The notes beneath the pieces were generated by a model, which made no database searches, was not told the DNA's origin, and worked only from the letters and a program-made list of their open reading frames with translations. This document shows, piece by piece, positions 59,829 to 64,000 of a stretch of 64,000 nucleotides of DNA; within the stretch, counting starts at the first letter, position 1; every line of letters starts with the position of its first letter. Position numbers and translations under genes: made by a program. Where the stretch lies: positions 992,001 through 1,056,000 of the forward strand of contig JAJFZO010000447.1 in the NCBI GenBank assembly GCA_021397835.1. Reading direction: 5' to 3'. The stretch comes from Moringa oleifera. Taxonomy: Eukaryota > Streptophyta > Magnoliopsida > Brassicales > Moringaceae.

Positions 59829-62800
59829 TACCATTTGGGGTTAAGTACTTCGCTTTGCCCTTTGAGGCTAAGTACTTTAGTTTACCTATCAATGCTTATG
59901 CTGTTTGTTTGCCTTACGAGGTCGAGAGTTTTTTTTACCTTACGAGGTTTGAGTGTTTTGTTTGGCTTATGAAGTTGAATATGTTATTTTCTTATCTTTT
60001 ATAGCTTATGTACTTTATTTTTGTCTTTCTGAGATTAAGTACTTTGTATTTATCCTTTATGGCTAACCAATTTGTTTGTTGTCTTATAAGGCTTTTGGCT
60101 TAATTCTTGTCTTTATTTACTACACTACGAGGCTTTTGGCTTAATTCTGGCTTTTAGGTTCTTTTGAATATGCTTTTTTGCTTCATAATGTAGATTTGGG
60201 CTGTCTTTATCTTCTTTTACTTTGTTATGCAACTTGGTATCCTTAATGACATACTACATATTTTAAGAAAAAAAAACGTCCTAAAAATTGTTAGAAGTTC
60301 ATGTTCTAAGAACCAAATTTATTTCCTTTGTTTTAAGCTTGTACAATCTTGACTTGATAACTTCAATTACTAAGTAAGTTCCCCCTTAGTTAGGAACAAA
60401 ATTTTTAACAGCTTCCTAAGGGTCTTAAATTAAATCTTTTTCAATAAACATCTTCTTGCTTAACATCACAATTCTTTCAATTCAACTTTGGACCTTTCTT
60501 ATATTTTTTAAGGGTTTCATCTGCATTATTACTTGATTTTTTTTCTAGGTTTGTCTTTATTCCTCTTTGGGTTATCATAAACTCAAGGAATTTTTGTGAA
60601 GAAACATTGAAGGTGCGCTTGCTCAGATTACGTTTCATTTGATATCTTTAAGTACTTTAAAAGTTTCTTCCAAATCTAGAATGTGTTTTTCTTCCCTCTT
60701 GCTCCACAATTATATCATCAACATGAGCTTTGATGTTTCATCCTATTGGTTCGTCAAAGATCTTGTTGACCAATCATTGTCTAGCATTCTTAAAGCCAAA
60801 AGGCATAGCCTTATAGTAGTAAGTTCCATGTTAGTATGAAAGCCATTATTTCTTCATTCCTATACTCTATTAAAATCTACTATGTTTAGAAAATGAATCC
60901 ATGAAGTTGAGCAATTCATAACCAATGGTTCTACCAATGAGTTGATTTATATCAGGTAAGAAAAAGCTATTGTTTGGATTGGTTTTATTCAAATCAATGA
61001 AATCTATATACATGCGTCATTATTCATTGTGTTTCTTGATAAGTACAACTTTTGATAATTCATTCAGGATATTAAACTTTTGGGATGAATCATTCTCAAA
61101 AAAAGTGGAGACTTCTTTGTTTATAGTGTGTTTTTGTCCGTAGTAAAGCTTCTCTTTTTCTACTTTGCTTATTTAAAAGAGAGATTGACACATAGCTTAT
61201 GTGTAATCACGTGTGGATCTATCATGACATATCCAAAAGAAATCATGCAAACACGTTGTTGTGGTTTTGAAGGAAATAATTCAATTTTTCTCATTCCTTG
61301 GGACTTAGAATCCCCCTAATTCTAATTGTTTGTTTGAATCTTTTTGCCAATTTGATCTTCTCAAAGCTATTATATAGGTTTAGCCCTTTCAAGCTACTTC
61401 TAATCTCTCTAATTAAGACTAATTTGACAAATTAACTTATTATTTCCTTTAAAAAAAAGTCAGGTATCATTATTGAAATAATTATTGATCTTTTTTTAAT
61501 ATTCTTACTTAATTTATGAAAAATTTCATCACTAAAAGATACATAAACACCAATGCTTGCAGTCAATTCGGTGTGGGTCTCGATCACCACATTATATTGC
61601 TAGTACTTAGACTATTAAAATGTGGTCATCGTGGTGACTTTTTTTTTTTCAATTTGGCAGTAACTAATAGTTTAATAATTCCATTAATAGGTAACTCTCT
61701 TTCTCTACAGGCTGGTGAAAGGTTTCAGATGATCTTTAATCCTAAGTTTTGAGAAAGTCTAGCAGTATATGACATAAGCAGAACTTCTAATGTCGACCAA
61801 TATTCTTTTAACATTGCAATTAGCAATCATCAAAGTGACGATTAGATCATCATCTTGAGGAGTTAAAATACCTTTCAGATCATCTTTTGAGAAAGAAATT
61901 ATTTCTTATATGCGAAACTTCTTTGTTTCTAGTCTTTCATCCCATCTTTTCCTAGCATATGCCTTCCTTTTGGCAATTATTTTTTCAACTTCTAGACTCA
62001 AAGGCATCAATTTTTGCCTTCTTTTAGACGGTTATTTACTCATATATTTGCAAAGTTTTCAACTTCCTTTTGTGATCTTCTTGTTAATTTATATACTTGT
62101 ATGCCTTTGTCTAAAATCATCCTTGTTTTACGACAAGTTTCAACTTATAGCACTATGGAGTGCTCTAGGGAGCAAACTTTTTTTTTACTGTAATACCACC
62201 CTCTGTTCCAATTCTTTAATCTTAAAGGCAGCTTTTTATAAATATTTTGATAAATTCTCTCAAAGACTCACCAAAGTTTTGCTCAATGGAAAAATTCTTT
62301 GAAGAGTCTTTTATCTTAACCATACTACTTAAGAATCAAGCTAAAAAGAGCTGCTCAAAGGTTTTGAAATGGTCTATGCTACCTACTATCATGGTGGAAT
62401 ACCATAATCTTGCCACTTTTATGAACATTTCTTTAGAATACCCCTGAATCATGATCATTATGCTGAATTTTTCCTAATGATCTTAAGGATCTATTAAGTT
62501 GTCATAAAGTTCTATTTGTAACGTATGAAACTTCAGAGGTATAAGAGCCTCTAAGATCCAAAAAAAAAAAAAAAACAAACCTACTCCATATTCGTATTCA
62601 ATTGGAATTTTGGTATCTTAATTATAGAAAACCATTTATTCCAACTTTTTATTTAGTTGCATTACTTACTTCTTTAGGGCCTTATAATCTTTATTGTCTT
62701 GATGTGAGTTGGTGGATTCTCTTTTCTTTTTTTTTTTTAATCTTTGATAGTTTAGGTAAGAATTAATTTCTTGGCAATGGTAATAAGTTGGTTAAGAGGG

Positions 62801-63231
62801 TTATTTTGTTCAACACCCATCTCTTTTTGAAGTTTTTAATTTTCAAGATCTTAAAGCAGACATAAAATTACGTGAGTGAGTTTTTTAAGAGAGCTGATGT
62901 TTCATTATGGCATTAAGGACTTCCACTAGTTGCTTTATTTTTTATTTTAAGGCATATACACCATTTGAAATGTTTAGAACAGATTAATAAAATTTCTACT
63001 AAATTAATGGTATTATTTTACGAGTCATCACATGAGAATTACATAAACAATTAAATTTTGAATTAAAATGTCATAAACATCTTAAATGAGGAGTATTCGA
63101 TGTTGTGAATGTTTATAAATTGTGCAACTTCAGAAAAGTAATGACCTCAAACTTAATCCAATTTGTTTGTTCGTTTGAATGACAAATTCATACCGTGATA
63201 TTAATATAAAAACAAGTAGGTCAAAATATGC
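59800..63231 (-). mobile_element. Ty3/gypsy remnant G2, unit 3
   Basis: Minus-strand blocks: gag-like at about 62,060-62,660; protease-like at about 61,740-61,830 (NVKRILVDIRSSA, with D kept and TG changed to IR); RT at about 60,500-60,990, with HVDDIIV retaining two active-site Asp; integrase C-terminal block at about 60,220-60,400. Same RT-to-integrase internal deletion as in unit 1, so this deletion predates the tandem duplication. Plus-strand frames here are complements. Confidence 0.75.
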
Positions 63232-64000
63232 TTAATACGTATTCATTCAAAATTATTAAAATCTCAAACTCATCAAATTATTTTCTTTACTATAACATTT
63301 AAAACCATTAACTAATTAATTGGTTTTCTTTTTGTCCTAATTATTCTTTTGTTGAGTGAAGTAAAAGAATAATAAACAAGAACATAAAATTTTTTTACCT
63401 TTTATTTGGACTTTAATCACCTTTTTACCTTGTGTATCAGTAGTCAAGCAATAATTACCCTTAAATAGCATCTTATATTCTTTTTTTAGGATTTTACCAA
63501 TACTCAAAAAATTTTGATTAATTTCAAGAACATATAATATATTAAAAATTAATTTCAGACATATGCAACCTTTGATTGCCCTTTTGCTACTCCATTTTTA
63601 ATTTTAACTTTAGAAATTGCAGTTTTATGAAGTTCTTTGATTAGTTTTGGATCATAAGTCATATAGTTTATACAATCACTATCTATAAGCTAATTTTTTA
63701 GAAGAGTTACCAGTAACGAAGCATGATACTATAAACAGTTCTTCATTTTGAGGCTGTTCAACAGCATTTTTGACTTCTTTTTATTGTTGTTACGATATAC
63801 ATATTTTTTCACGTATCCAAACTAACCACGCTTGTGGCATCTTGCATATGGCCTTCACCAACACTTGTTCTGTGCATAATTAATTTTTTTACAATAAGAG
63901 CTAGGTGAAAAGATTTAATTGTTACTACTTTGACCATTTTTGTTGTTGCTTGCAAAACACACAAACTTATTTTTGTATTGCTAATTTTTGTTATTTTTAC
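63232..64000 (-). mobile_element. Ty1/copia remnant starting unit 4, cut by the window edge
   Basis: Aligns with 1-770 and 51,869-52,640. It includes the gag-pre-integrase part near 63,380-63,560, the protease start near 63,680 (reading LIDSDC, as in unit 1), and the zinc-knuckle area near 63,800. It shows that the tandem array continues beyond the window. Confidence 0.78.

Overview
This window is AT-rich nuclear DNA of a flowering plant, most likely a eudicot. The evidence is nested LTR retrotransposons of plant lineages (Ty1/copia, a Tat/Ogre-like Ty3/gypsy with a second RNase H), a CACTA (En/Spm) DNA transposon with TNP2 and Ulp1-type genes, and split exons of a plant beta-galactosidase. 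The species cannot be fixed from sequence alone. I saw no bacterial, organellar, rRNA, tRNA or CRISPR feature.

The backbone is one unit of about 14.6 kb repeated head to tail: three copies plus the start of a fourth. By alignment of the same junction, units begin near 1, 26,663, 51,869 and 63,232. In + coordinates a unit holds, in order: (1) a minus-strand copia gag/protease remnant; (2) a minus-strand beta-galactosidase pseudogene with only its C-terminal exons; (3) minus-strand gene A, a small membrane-protein-like ORF; (4) minus-strand gene B, a diverged paralogue of A; (5) minus-strand gene C, the first two exons of an unrecognised gene; (6) conserved non-coding DNA with a degenerate minisatellite; (7) a minus-strand Ty3/gypsy remnant, called G2 here.

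Later events explain the unequal spacing. Unit 1 (1-26,662) was invaded by a 12.1-kb Ogre/Tat-like element (11,107-23,235) with 2.45/2.52-kb LTRs and a GTTGT target duplication. Unit 2 (26,663-51,868) carries a 1.69-kb tandem duplication (27,785-31,160), a 10.06-kb CACTA element between A and B (35,417-45,475), and a deletion of about 0.94 kb at 49,065. Unit 3 (51,869-63,231) lost about 3.3 kb, including all beta-galactosidase exons. Unit 4 is cut by the window edge.

The host sequence that may still code is the A/B/C cluster. A and B each look like two tandem copies of one module: a hydrophobic helix, then a beta-like stretch ending in VGTR...LFKAxxR. No unit keeps all three genes intact: B1, C1, A3 and B3 are open, while A1, A2, B2, C2 and C3 carry stops, frameshifts or splice damage. 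By similarity unit 1 resembles unit 2 over about 1 kb around gene A but resembles unit 3 on both sides, a pattern expected from gene conversion or unequal exchange. All transposon genes here are visibly broken.
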